NCBI GenBank assembly: GCA_016720935.1
Contig: JADKJP010000002.1
Span: 1 to 64,000 of the forward strand
Reading direction: 5' to 3'
DNA: 64,000 nt
Origin: Bacteroidota bacterium
GTDB lineage: Bacteria; Bacteroidota; Bacteroidia; AKYH767-A; 2013-40CM-41-45
The notes under the pieces are model-generated. The model was not told the DNA's origin. It made no database searches and was given only the letters and a program-made list of their open reading frames with translations. Positions 1 to 7,985 of the stretch are shown in pieces (position 1 is the stretch's first letter; every line of letters starts with the position of its first letter). The translations under genes and the position numbers were made by a program.

Positions 1-473
1 CGCAAAGTTCTCAGCAAAATTTCTACATGGGCTCTTATGATAAAGGCCTGGTGAAAAAAGAGGGATTTTATTATTACCATTGGAACACAACTAACAGCAA
101 CATGCCCGATGACATTGTATTCACGGTTGCCATCGAAAACAGCGGCATTATCTGGTGTGGTACAGAAACACATGGTGTCGTGCGTTTTGACGAAAGTCAA
201 TGGCTTGGACTTCCTCCTGTTCTGGAATACGATCCGGTGAGTGTATATCCAAACCCATGCAAGCAGTTGGTAAATATTATTCCGAATGGAAAGTCAGTGT
301 ACTCTGTTCGTGTGAGGGATTTGTCAGGCGAAATAAAATTCTTGCAAAAATTTTCCAGTCCTGTTTCATCTTTCAGCCCGATTGATCTTTCTTCTCTTCC
401 TGCAGGAGTTTATTTTGTTTCGGTTGATCTCGGAGATAAGTCGGTGACGAAAAAACTAATTAAAGTCGAATAA
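1..473 (+). CDS. C-terminal part of a propeller-repeat protein with T9SS sorting domain (5' partial)
   Basis: The frame is open back to base 1, so this is the 3' end of a longer gene; the first ATG (27) is internal. The visible 150 or so residues hold one two-component-regulator-type propeller repeat (VAIENSGIIWCGTETHGVVRF) followed by a C-terminal T9SS type A sorting domain: the YPNP motif, a beta-rich stretch, the LPAGVYFVSV strand and a terminal KKLIKVE. By family knowledge the protein is exported by Sec, passes the outer membrane through T9SS and is released or anchored at the cell surface. The propeller repeat suggests either a surface beta-propeller or the sensor part of a hybrid regulator lineage; the sorting domain favours the former. 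The function of the whole protein cannot be judged from this fragment. Confidence 0.85.
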   Translation, partial: QSSQQNFYMGSYDKGLVKKEGFYYYHWNTTNSNMPDDIVFTVAIENSGIIWCGTETHGVVRFDESQWLGLPPVLEYDPVSVYPNPCKQLVNIIPNGKSVYSVRVRDLSGEIKFLQKFSSPVSSFSPIDLSSLPAGVYFVSVDLGDKSVTKKLIKVE

Positions 474-594
474 TTATTCTCATTGTCCATATTAATTGAT
501 TGGATTGCTTTGAGATTTTGATTAAACCTTTGCCGTAACAGCTGTATTCTAAATACTGTTATATCTGTTTTTGAAGAGTTCTAATTTCATTACC

Positions 595-834
595 ATGAAA
601 CGGTTTCTTCTTCTCTTTTTCTTTTTTGTTGTTCGGGTTTCATTTTGCCAGATTCCAAATCGTAATATGAAAAATTCGGATGGTAGCCCTATTGCACGTG
701 AAGGACCGGATTCGGATCAAATCTTTGGAAATGATATTGCGAAAGATTCTGACACAGAAAATACTCAACCTTGGCTAAATTTCACCCTTCGGCTATGGAT
801 CAGGAAATTCAATTTCACTGCCAGTTTGCTGTAG
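595..834 (+). CDS. small hypothetical secreted protein
   Basis: A 79-residue frame read from the ATG at 595; an upstream in-frame TTG at 571 is less likely. It opens with a good Sec signal peptide (MKRFLLLFFFFVVRVSFCQ, cleavage after FC or CQ), followed by a short polar stretch rich in Asn, Asp and Ser. I recognise no domain. The last 20 residues look unlike a folded domain, and the frame may be the truncated remnant of a longer secreted protein. It lies 121 bp after the T9SS protein and 71 bp before a lipoprotein on the same strand. The signal peptide is clear; whether this is an intact gene is uncertain. Confidence 0.45.
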   Translation: MKRFLLLFFFFVVRVSFCQIPNRNMKNSDGSPIAREGPDSDQIFGNDIAKDSDTENTQPWLNFTLRLWIRKFNFTASLL

Positions 835-905
835 CGTCGATGTAAATTCACTGCTTATAAAAAATAAATCAACCGAATACAAACCTATTGAAATCCATTC
901 TGAAA

Positions 906-1400
906 ATGAAAACCAAATCAATCTTCCGTGCCATCACATTAATATTTTGCTCTATATTATTTTTTGCCTGTCCTTATGAATCAACAGTTCCTATTGACGA
1001 AGCCAATGTGAATACCGATCCGCAACTTCTCGGCACCTGGAAAAAAGAGAATACTGAAGACGAATCCATTGTTGTGACCGCTTTGGACAAAACCCATTAT
1101 GCAATTGAAAAAATTGGAAAATCCGAAAACGGAACGGAGCACTACCAGGCTTTTGAATCCATTGTGAACGGATTTCATTTTCTGAACATTCAAAGAAAAG
1201 ATTCCGCTGAGGGGGAACAAAAATATATGCTCTATAAAATTCTTGTCCGCGCCGACATTGTAACCCTCTCCGAAATCACAGACAATATCGACGAACAATT
1301 CTCCACCAGTGCTGCGCTTAAAAAATTCATCGCGGGAAATATGAAAAACTCATATTTTTTCAGTAAAGATGACCTTGTATACTTTAAAATTAAAAATTGA
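906..1400 (+). CDS. hypothetical lipoprotein
   Basis: A 164-residue protein from the ATG at 906 (the longer frame starts at a TTG at 888). The N-terminus is a lipoprotein signal: a basic start, a hydrophobic run and the lipobox LFFAC at about residues 16-20, so the mature protein should be acylated and membrane anchored. The mature part contains LLGTWKKE at about residues 41-48, the opening pattern of many Bacteroidota lipocalin-like lipoproteins, followed by alternating beta-type sequence. No catalytic motif is visible. It is convergent with the histidine kinase at 1502, with a 101 bp spacer between them. The lipoprotein call is solid; function is unknown. Confidence 0.7.
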   Translation: MKTKSIFRAITLIFCSILFFACPYESTVPIDEANVNTDPQLLGTWKKENTEDESIVVTALDKTHYAIEKIGKSENGTEHYQAFESIVNGFHFLNIQRKDSAEGEQKYMLYKILVRADIVTLSEITDNIDEQFSTSAALKKFIAGNMKNSYFFSKDDLVYFKIKN

Positions 1401-1501
1401 CAAATCCGTTTGCCTGCGAGTGTCGTAATGAATCAATTATTAATAGCCCACCAGGAATTTATCTTGTCTATGTGCGCAAATTGAACTGTGGCTGCCTTAC
1501 A

Positions 1502-3775
1502 CTAAATCGATTCTTCTGAAGCCGGAATATTATTTTCGTTATACAAAGGCATCTCAAGCGATATGGTTGTTCCCTGTCCTCTCGCGCTTTTAATGAATAT
1601 GTTACCACCAAATCCTGAAGCACGTTCTTTCATTCCCAGTAATCCCAGGGAGTTTTTTGTTTTCACCTCATCTGTATTAAATCCCTGACCATTGTCACTG
1701 ACTGTAAGCAGGATTTTGTCTTCGGTGTGTTTAAATATTGTCACCACTTCCGAGGCATTTGAATGACGGGCGACATTTGTCAATGCCTCCTGGTATATCC
1801 TGAAAACACTTGTGGAAAGATCTTTGCTGAATTTTACTTTTCTGTTGTCCTGACCAGAAACTACTTTGGAATGGATATTTGTCCGGGTTTCGAATTCACG
1901 ACTTTGCCACTGCAAGGCATCCTCCAAACCAAGATCATCCAGAATTCCGGGCCTCAATTCGGAACAAATTCGGCGAATTGATTGTACAGTATCTCCAATC
2001 AGGGCGATCATCCCATTTACTTTTTCTATCATTCCGCTATCGCTTTCCGTCAATTTTTTAGAAAGCCAGGATGCGTCCATTTTAAGTGCGGTGAGCTGTT
2101 GTCCGAGCTCATCGTGTAAATCACGGGCAATTTTTGTCCGCTCTTCCTCACGAATGGATTGAAGATGTGTGGTTAATTGCCGCAATTCCAGATTCGACCT
2201 TTGTAATTCTTCTTCCGCCCTCTTTGATTCCGTGAAATCGGTAAGCGTACCATTCATGATAAATGTGCCATCCGGCTGAAGGGATGTGAAGGAACTGCTA
2301 TTCACCCATTTGATTTCGCTGGTATGCGCATCTACCAAACGGAAAGAGCTGTTGAAATAACCGGGAGATTTTATACTGAGGCCAACCTCTTCCTTTACCC
2401 GAGCGCCATCTTCGGGATGAATTTGTTGAGAGAATTTTGAAAAATCGCTGCAAATTTCATCCACTGTAATTCCAGCGAGGGTAAATATGTTTTCACCTAC
2501 AAAATTGCAGTGTCGTTTACCCAATAGATCCACGGCAAACTGAAAAACCACGCTGGGCATGGAGGAACTGATTTCGCGTATTTGCTGATCCTTCTTTTTA
2601 ATTTGCATTTCGGCATAAACGCGATCGGAAATATCCTGTACTGTCCCAAGTGAACGGATCGGTTCACCCTCCGGGGTATAGATTGTTTCGCAACGTTCCT
2701 GTACATACTTTATCCTTCCATCGGGGAAAACTAATCTGTGGACCAGCTCATAAGGGGTATGATTCTTTACCGAGTCCGTGTAAATCTTATCGACCATTTC
2801 ACGCTCCTGAGGATGAATCAGGTTAAGAAAAGCCTCATACGATGCCGGGCTTTTATCCGGGGCCATTTCAAAAATTCGGAACACTTCCGCGGACCAGTGT
2901 AATTGGTTTTTTTGAATATCCAATTCCCAGCTTCCTGTTTTTGCAATCCGCTGTGCTTCGTTTAACAGAGCTTCGCTGCGTTGAATTTCTGATTCATGAG
3001 CCTTGCGTTTGCTAATGTCTCGCGCGATCGATAACACGGCAACCACCTCATCCCCGGAATTTCGTAACGGAACAGCATTCATTTCCATCCAACGTTTGGT
3101 TCCTTTAAGTCCGGTTATTGAAAACTCGAGTATGCCGGATTCGCCATTGAACACCCTTTCTCCCAAATCAAGAAATTGTTTTTTGAAAGCGTCATCGATT
3201 AGTGTCAACACTTCACATCCCTGAATATCTTTTAAACTATCCGCTTCAATCATTTCTATCCCTGCAGGATTTATGTCCAACAATTTAAAATCGCGATCCA
3301 ACAGTTTAATACATTCGGGTTCAGAATCAAAAATAGCCCGTAAACGGTTTTCACTTGCAGCAAGCCGTTCTTCTGCCTTCTTCTTTTCGGTAATATCACG
3401 AAAAATGATCGTGATTCCGTTATCTGAGGGATAGAAATTATTTTCAAACCATCGATCAAGAGGCTCATAATAATACTTCATATGAACATGTTGTCGATTC
3501 TCCATGGAATTGCGTAGGGAGGTCTCAATCGCAGAACCTTTCATGTCAGGATAATTTTCCCAAAAACTTTTACCAATCAGATCTTTGGGCTCGCGATTTA
3601 AAAGCGCCCCGGCGATCTTGTTTGTATAAATATTGATCCAGTTCTTATCCAGAACCGCTAAGCCGTCAGAAATACCGTCAAGGATTTTCCTCAGATCATA
3701 ACCATATTCAATTAATTTGGATTCATGATTAAGATCTTTTTCGCCCAATTGTTTCTGAAAATTCGGATTTTTCAT
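1502..3775 (-). CDS. multi-PAS sensor histidine kinase, NarL-type (HisKA_3)
   Basis: A 757-residue soluble kinase with no membrane segment. Four PAS/PAC modules fill residues 30-520: the first has the FRDITEKKKAEE linker at 125-137, the second RDISKRKAHE near 252, the third (PAS_3 type, WELDIQKNQLHWS) ends at VQDISDR, and the fourth ends at LTDFTESKRAEE near 511. The dimerisation/phosphoacceptor helix is of the HisKA_3 class, RDLHDELGQQL, with His554 as the predicted phosphorylation site. The ATPase domain has the N box YQEALTNVARH (661-671), DNGQGF (694-699) and GLLGMKERA (711-719). Such kinases normally pair with a LuxR/NarL-type regulator; none is adjacent, so this is an orphan. It starts at ATG. 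PAS input implies a cytoplasmic signal such as redox state or a small ligand. Confidence 0.9.
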   Translation of the reverse strand: MKNPNFQKQLGEKDLNHESKLIEYGYDLRKILDGISDGLAVLDKNWINIYTNKIAGALLNREPKDLIGKSFWENYPDMKGSAIETSLRNSMENRQHVHMKYYYEPLDRWFENNFYPSDNGITIIFRDITEKKKAEERLAASENRLRAIFDSEPECIKLLDRDFKLLDINPAGIEMIEADSLKDIQGCEVLTLIDDAFKKQFLDLGERVFNGESGILEFSITGLKGTKRWMEMNAVPLRNSGDEVVAVLSIARDISKRKAHESEIQRSEALLNEAQRIAKTGSWELDIQKNQLHWSAEVFRIFEMAPDKSPASYEAFLNLIHPQEREMVDKIYTDSVKNHTPYELVHRLVFPDGRIKYVQERCETIYTPEGEPIRSLGTVQDISDRVYAEMQIKKKDQQIREISSSMPSVVFQFAVDLLGKRHCNFVGENIFTLAGITVDEICSDFSKFSQQIHPEDGARVKEEVGLSIKSPGYFNSSFRLVDAHTSEIKWVNSSSFTSLQPDGTFIMNGTLTDFTESKRAEEELQRSNLELRQLTTHLQSIREEERTKIARDLHDELGQQLTALKMDASWLSKKLTESDSGMIEKVNGMIALIGDTVQSIRRICSELRPGILDDLGLEDALQWQSREFETRTNIHSKVVSGQDNRKVKFSKDLSTSVFRIYQEALTNVARHSNASEVVTIFKHTEDKILLTVSDNGQGFNTDEVKTKNSLGLLGMKERASGFGGNIFIKSARGQGTTISLEMPLYNENNIPASEESI

Positions 3776-4084
3776 TTCGGCTTAGTTTATCACTAGTAAA
3801 AGAAACAAAATTATATTATTGCTCATCTTAAATATTAAGAACATATGAACCATTCGTTGATGAAATCGGAAAAAAACGAAAGTCTTCGGTTAGATCGGTA
3901 AACCGTGTCATCAAAAACTGAAAACATACACCAGACATAAAAATTCAAGGGTTTTACCCAAGGGAAAAATTATTCCTGGAAAATAATATATTAATGCAAT
4001 CCGAAGAAAGTACTCTAATATACCCGATTTCTTCCCTAAATGCAAAACCCAATTCAGGGAACAAGAGAACAAAAGCAATGATTC
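3776..4084. other. AT-rich spacer without a gene
   Basis: This 309 bp lies between the start of the histidine kinase and the end of the CotH-like gene, both on the minus strand. I see no coding frame. On the minus strand, TAATTTTG (3813-3806) matches the Bacteroidota -7 consensus TAnnTTTG about 30 bp before the kinase ATG, but there is no TTG at the right distance upstream. I found no hairpin with a T-run for the CotH-like gene. Confidence 0.5.
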
Positions 4085-6454
4085 CTATAACACAACAAGT
4101 TTTCCATATTGAATTATCCCTCCCTGTGAATTGAGGGTAAAGAAATAAACACCCTTTTTCTTCGCGGTGTATTCAAATTTTATCCTTCCTTCTTCTATCT
4201 CCTTTTGATCGACAATTTTTCCGGAGATATCGTAGACATTAAACAATACAGGCGCGTTGCTCAGATTTTCTCCTTCGAAATAAAAAATTCCTGTTGATGG
4301 ATTGGGATAACATCTTATTGTGTTTTTCATTGCTGCATTTTCCAAACCAGTAGTTATCGGAACACACAGTCCGGGAATGTTTGCGTCAAGCCATTGCAAA
4401 CGAAGGCTTATCCACGACTTCAGTGTATCCAGCTCCGCATCATAAGTAGTAGCAACAGGATCTAATTCCGGTGCGGGACCGCTCATTCCTAAAATTGGCC
4501 ATTGCTGAAAATGTCTTACCTGCGCATTTTGTACGAGGTTGTGGACGCTGTCTATAATCGCAAAAATGTAACCGGTATCCAGAATCGTTGATCTGTATTC
4601 TTCGTATTGGCAACGAAGTTCATTGTTAAAGGAGCTGTCTTGCAACATTCGCACATACCATCCGCATGAATAATTATCCGTTGGACAATCATTCACATGA
4701 TGCGCCCATCCCGAACCGTCCCTCACTTCAAACATCAAACAACCATAAAGGTTTTTCCATGCCCAGTCAAAATCCCAGACCGGACCGGCTTTTAATTTAC
4801 CTCCGTTTGAATCTTTGTCTTTGTAAAAAAACACACTCTTTTTAAAACCATCATTATTTCTTGCCAATTCATTGACGATAAAATAATCAATAAAAGATTT
4901 CGTGTCTAGATACTTTCTATAGCCAATTGATGTGTCTGCAAAGTTTGCACTGTACAGTGCGTCTTCGAGGCTATCCACATATGTCGCGATATATGATCGT
5001 TGTTGCGGAAGAATGGAATCTAATTTCGGATATTCATAAACAAAATGTACATCAAAACCCGGATGATCAATAGGAGAATAGTTTGATTGAAAACTATTGT
5101 TAGCATCCCAATAGTTTTGTTGCAAAATATAACCACCGGTCAGCTCATTGCCCGTACTGTCTGCTGTTGTCAGCTTAGCAATATTCACACGATTCTGATC
5201 GCGTTTAATTTTCTCACAGAAAAGATAGATTCCTTTGTATAAACTGTCGACAAGCACTTCACACAGGCGTGTTCGGGGAGCATAATTTCCCATCTCTTCA
5301 AACAAACGATAAGCCAAAACATTTCGCACCAAAGAGCGATCATTATAGTTAGATATTAATGACCAGTCATTGTCTGCGGGCATGTCGAGTATCGGGACAT
5401 TGTTGTTTGCTCCGCTTGCAGTGCGGGTTTCAAGACCATAGGCATGCTGAGGATATCCTAAAGATGAAGCGCCGCGCAGTTCTATTCCGATTGATCCGCT
5501 GTATTCATTCGCGCTGTCTGTCAGATATGTCAATGCAACAGGACCGTTGTATTTAATATCCATCAGGGCATTGATCTTGGTATTTTCAACTATCGTTTGA
5601 CCGAGAGTATTGATCATCACAATCGGCAGTTCTGTGCTGTCAAGGCTGATTTTACCCAAGTCTCTTGCGCAGAGTCTAAAAGTTCCCGTTGAGCCACCAT
5701 AGCCCCATACCTGAATGTATAACAACTGGCCCGGAGTAAGATCATGAAAAAAGAGTATGGAAAAATATCCGTTACCATTACTGTTTCCGTCATCATCACA
5801 TCCCATTGATCGGAGATTGGTACAAGTGCTATCGGCCCATACTGCGATGCCGGTATCATTAATACTTCCGCTATCCGTCGCGACACTGACGCTTCCTGAA
5901 GGAGGAACCAGGAGAGAAAACCACACATCACCCCCGTTATAATTCGCGCAGCCTGCATTTATTCCTGATCCTGCAAATCCTGTATTATCGGATAAAATGC
6001 ATTGACCCGTATCAATTGGAATGGCAACACATGGATGAGTTCCGGGAACAGCGATTCCGTTACAGTCACCTGTTGTTGAAAAGACATTTCCTGTTGTTGG
6101 AAAAGGTCCGTTAGCAAAGCGAAGATTCCATGCTGCATCATAAAGTTGATACGTATTTTCCTCTTCGTAAGCTCCGGCAGTATATACCATTTCAAAAACA
6201 TCGCCCTGGCAAACAACAACTGTTGCCGAACTCGCGAAATTTGCCGCGCTATAATTCCCTGCAGAAACACCATTGATAAATACTTCCAATGATCCTCCGT
6301 TCCATCCATCACCATAACTATCGTGCATAGTCAAAACATAATTGCAGCATTGTGTTTTTGCAGTAGTAGAATAGAAAAATAAGACGAACAGAAGAATATA
6401 TCTGATCGCATTTTTAAATGCAAGGGAGAGCCGATTGAATTTTAATTCAGACAT
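4085..6454 (-). CDS. secreted CotH-like kinase-fold protein with T9SS sorting domain
   Basis: A 789-residue protein with four parts. It starts at ATG with a signal peptide (hydrophobic run YILLFVLFFYSTTA near 18-32). Residues 36-130 hold a Cys-containing beta domain with the DSYGDGWNG signature; residues 140-265 resemble a PPC-type beta sandwich (GGDVWFSL, LTPGQLLYIQVWGY). A CotH domain follows (about 275-670): IELRGASSLGYPQ, DRSLVRNVLAYRLFEEMG, YKGIYLFCEKIKRDQNRVNI and the acidic GPVWDFDWAW. The protein ends in a T9SS domain (CYPNPSTGIFYFEGE to GKLVVL). Some CotH proteins phosphorylate spore-coat or secreted proteins with an atypical kinase fold, so an extracellular kinase is possible; the substrate and activity here are inference. 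Confidence 0.88.
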   Translation of the reverse strand: MSELKFNRLSLAFKNAIRYILLFVLFFYSTTAKTQCCNYVLTMHDSYGDGWNGGSLEVFINGVSAGNYSAANFASSATVVVCQGDVFEMVYTAGAYEEENTYQLYDAAWNLRFANGPFPTTGNVFSTTGDCNGIAVPGTHPCVAIPIDTGQCILSDNTGFAGSGINAGCANYNGGDVWFSLLVPPSGSVSVATDSGSINDTGIAVWADSTCTNLRSMGCDDDGNSNGNGYFSILFFHDLTPGQLLYIQVWGYGGSTGTFRLCARDLGKISLDSTELPIVMINTLGQTIVENTKINALMDIKYNGPVALTYLTDSANEYSGSIGIELRGASSLGYPQHAYGLETRTASGANNNVPILDMPADNDWSLISNYNDRSLVRNVLAYRLFEEMGNYAPRTRLCEVLVDSLYKGIYLFCEKIKRDQNRVNIAKLTTADSTGNELTGGYILQQNYWDANNSFQSNYSPIDHPGFDVHFVYEYPKLDSILPQQRSYIATYVDSLEDALYSANFADTSIGYRKYLDTKSFIDYFIVNELARNNDGFKKSVFFYKDKDSNGGKLKAGPVWDFDWAWKNLYGCLMFEVRDGSGWAHHVNDCPTDNYSCGWYVRMLQDSSFNNELRCQYEEYRSTILDTGYIFAIIDSVHNLVQNAQVRHFQQWPILGMSGPAPELDPVATTYDAELDTLKSWISLRLQWLDANIPGLCVPITTGLENAAMKNTIRCYPNPSTGIFYFEGENLSNAPVLFNVYDISGKIVDQKEIEEGRIKFEYTAKKKGVYFFTLNSQGGIIQYGKLVVL

Positions 6455-6569
6455 AAAATTTTAAAATGTATTTCTGCTTGAAAGAATCGAATAAGATTTT
6501 TTACAATATCTGAAATATATTCATTTTAAATTATCGCCTAATCTGCCTGATGCATGGCGACCATCGCAC

Positions 6570-6648
6570 AAAAAAAAGAGTCAGTTTCAGTTTCCGTACG
6601 AGTGATCAGAATTTTCTGAAAACACGCTCTGAAACTAACACTGACTCT
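6570..6648 (-). terminator. stem-loop with T-run downstream of tRNA-Ser
   Basis: Read on the minus strand, a long imperfect hairpin (arms near 6648-6629 and 6590-6578, GAGTCAG pairing with CTGACTC and TTTCAG with CTGAAA) is followed by eight or more T residues at 6577-6570. It lies 7 bp past the 3' end of the tRNA gene and fits an intrinsic terminator for it. Confidence 0.6.
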
Positions 6649-6654
6649 GTAACG

Positions 6655-6742
6655 CGGAGAGGGTGGGATTCGAACCCACGAGACCCTTTTGGAGCCTACA
6701 CACTTTCCAGGCGTGCTCCTTCGACCACTCGGACACCTCTCC
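6655..6742 (-). tRNA. tRNA-Ser(GGA)
   Basis: An 88-nt class II tRNA on the minus strand. The acceptor arm GGAGAGG (6742-6736) pairs with CCTCTCC (6662-6656), with discriminator G at 6655. The anticodon stem CACGC/GTGTG encloses the loop CTGGAAA, giving anticodon GGA, which reads UCC and UCU serine codons. A long variable arm (GGCTCCAAAAGGGTC region) and the T loop GTTCGAATC confirm a serine tRNA. CCA is not encoded. Confidence 0.96.
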
Positions 6743-6812
6743 GGGACTGAATTTTAACAAAAAACAGCCAAAAATGGCCGTTTCCGTTTAAAAGGGGCAC
6801 AAAGATAGTCAA

Positions 6813-7751
6813 TCAATCCGCTGAAAGCAACCGCTTTTTCGTTTCGGTACGGTAAATCAGAAAGAGCAAAGCGGCAGTAAGAAGTGTACTGATCAATACA
6901 CTCATCACTTCTCCTTCACGGGTTCCAACCGCATCCACATCGATCGTCGACATTTGTTGCTGATAGAGATAAGTAAAAATGATCGCGCTTGCGTTGTTTA
7001 CAAAATGCGCGAGGACAGACAACCACAAACTTCCGCTCCACACAAACAGATAACCGAGCATCGCGCCTAATAATAAACGCGGAACAAAACCGTAGAACTG
7101 CATGTGCATCGCGCTGAAAAGAAATGCTGCCATCCATACACCTACATGCACGTTCTTCGCCCAGCCTGTAAATATTTTTTGAACGATACCGCGGAACAAT
7201 AATTCCTCTCCAAATGCCGGAATCAACGCGACCATAAACAAGTTGAAGAACATGTCACTCAGCGAAGGCATCGCCAGAAATGCTTTTGTAAGTTCCGCCG
7301 CTCTGTCTTCAGACTCACGCATCCAGTCTTCCACTGATTTCAGAAAACCCGGTAAATGCATCGTGCCGTTTAATTCACCAAGGAAATTTATCAGTGGCAC
7401 TGATATCATCAGACAAACAATCACCATGAAGGCGGATGGCAAGGAGGCACTTTTGTTCACACCAAGAAAACGTGTCGGCTCCGCGTCGATCAGATACGCA
7501 ATAATAAACGGCGGCACCACAAATGTGCCGATGGCGGAAACCGTTTGTACCAGTTTCAGGATCGATATCGCCCTGGGATCTGAGAGATTCCCGAGCAGCG
7601 TCTGCATCTCGGCCATGCTAATACCATAAATGGCGGAGCAAAGCAGTGTGCTCACCAATGTAAAAAACACCGCCGACAACAATATTATCCCTACCGAAAT
7701 GAGAAATTTCGAATAATAAGTATTGTTCGCCCAAATTGCCTTGAAACTCAT
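6813..7751 (-). CDS. CPBP-family intramembrane metalloprotease
   Basis: A 312-residue polytopic membrane protein read from the ATG at 7751 (MSFKAIWANN); the longer open frame runs through the repeat array and is not coding. It carries the three CPBP (CAAX protease and bacteriocin processing, Rce1-like) motifs: FGEELLFRGIV near residue 200 with the EExxxR signature, then SAMHMQFYGF, then LAHFVNNASA. About eight hydrophobic helices are visible. The family contains intramembrane glutamyl/metal-type proteases, including prenyl-CAAX endopeptidases; the bacterial substrates are mostly unknown. It is transcribed away from dusB, whose probable promoter overlaps its first codons. A weak TATCTTCG (7795-7788) may be its own -7 box. 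Confidence 0.88.
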   Translation of the reverse strand: MSFKAIWANNTYYSKFLISVGIILLSAVFFTLVSTLLCSAIYGISMAEMQTLLGNLSDPRAISILKLVQTVSAIGTFVVPPFIIAYLIDAEPTRFLGVNKSASLPSAFMVIVCLMISVPLINFLGELNGTMHLPGFLKSVEDWMRESEDRAAELTKAFLAMPSLSDMFFNLFMVALIPAFGEELLFRGIVQKIFTGWAKNVHVGVWMAAFLFSAMHMQFYGFVPRLLLGAMLGYLFVWSGSLWLSVLAHFVNNASAIIFTYLYQQQMSTIDVDAVGTREGEVMSVLISTLLTAALLFLIYRTETKKRLLSAD

Positions 7752-7766
7752 CTTGTTGTACCTTTG
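7736..7766 (+). promoter_or_regulatory. Bacteroidota-type promoter pointing to dusB
   Basis: TTG at 7736-7738 and TACCTTTG at 7759-7766 are 20 bp apart, matching the Bacteroidota sigma-A pattern TTG-N19-TAnnTTTG. A start near 7773 would give dusB a leader of about 210 nt made largely of tandem repeats. The site overlaps the first codons of the opposite-strand CPBP gene. Confidence 0.55.
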
Positions 7767-7805
7767 CCGACTTAGAACGCCGGACCGCGAAGATAGAAAG
7801 AAATA

Positions 7806-7875
7806 GGGACGAGGGGCGGGGGACGAGGGACGGTATAAGGTATAAGGTATAAGGTATAAGGTATAAGGTAAAAGG
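7806..7875. repeat. heptanucleotide tandem repeat array (GGGACGA / TATAAGG)
   Basis: Ten contiguous 7-bp units in a single phase: gggacga, ggggcgg, gggacga, gggacgg, then five perfect tataagg (7834-7868) and one taaaagg (7869-7875). The array lies between the dusB promoter and the dusB start. Two sequence families share the same period without a break. Confidence 0.95.
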
Positions 7876-7953
7876 ATGGGATATAAGTTAATTATTGAAT
7901 TCGCGGATATGCAATACCTGACCATTCGTAGCAAATAAGAAATTACCCAGCCC

Positions 7954-7980
7954 CACTAACCACTAACCACTAAGCACTAA
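7954..7980. repeat. heptanucleotide tandem repeat (CACTAAC)
   Basis: Nearly four 7-bp units: cactaac, cactaac, cactaag, cactaa, ending five bases before the dusB GTG start. This is a third heptamer family in the same 180 bp spacer. Confidence 0.9.
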
Positions 7981-7985
7981 AAAAA

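Noticed and set aside
4408..4416. TTATCCACG, one base from a DnaA box
   Set aside because: A single copy inside the CotH-like coding sequence, not clustered with others.
6550..6750. 66-residue plus-strand frame over the tRNA-Ser gene
   Set aside because: It is the complement of the tRNA and its terminator.
7752..7934. N-terminal 61-residue extension of the CPBP protease
   Set aside because: It translates the heptamer repeat (YTLYLIPYTLY) and lies upstream of a good ATG at a conserved start.
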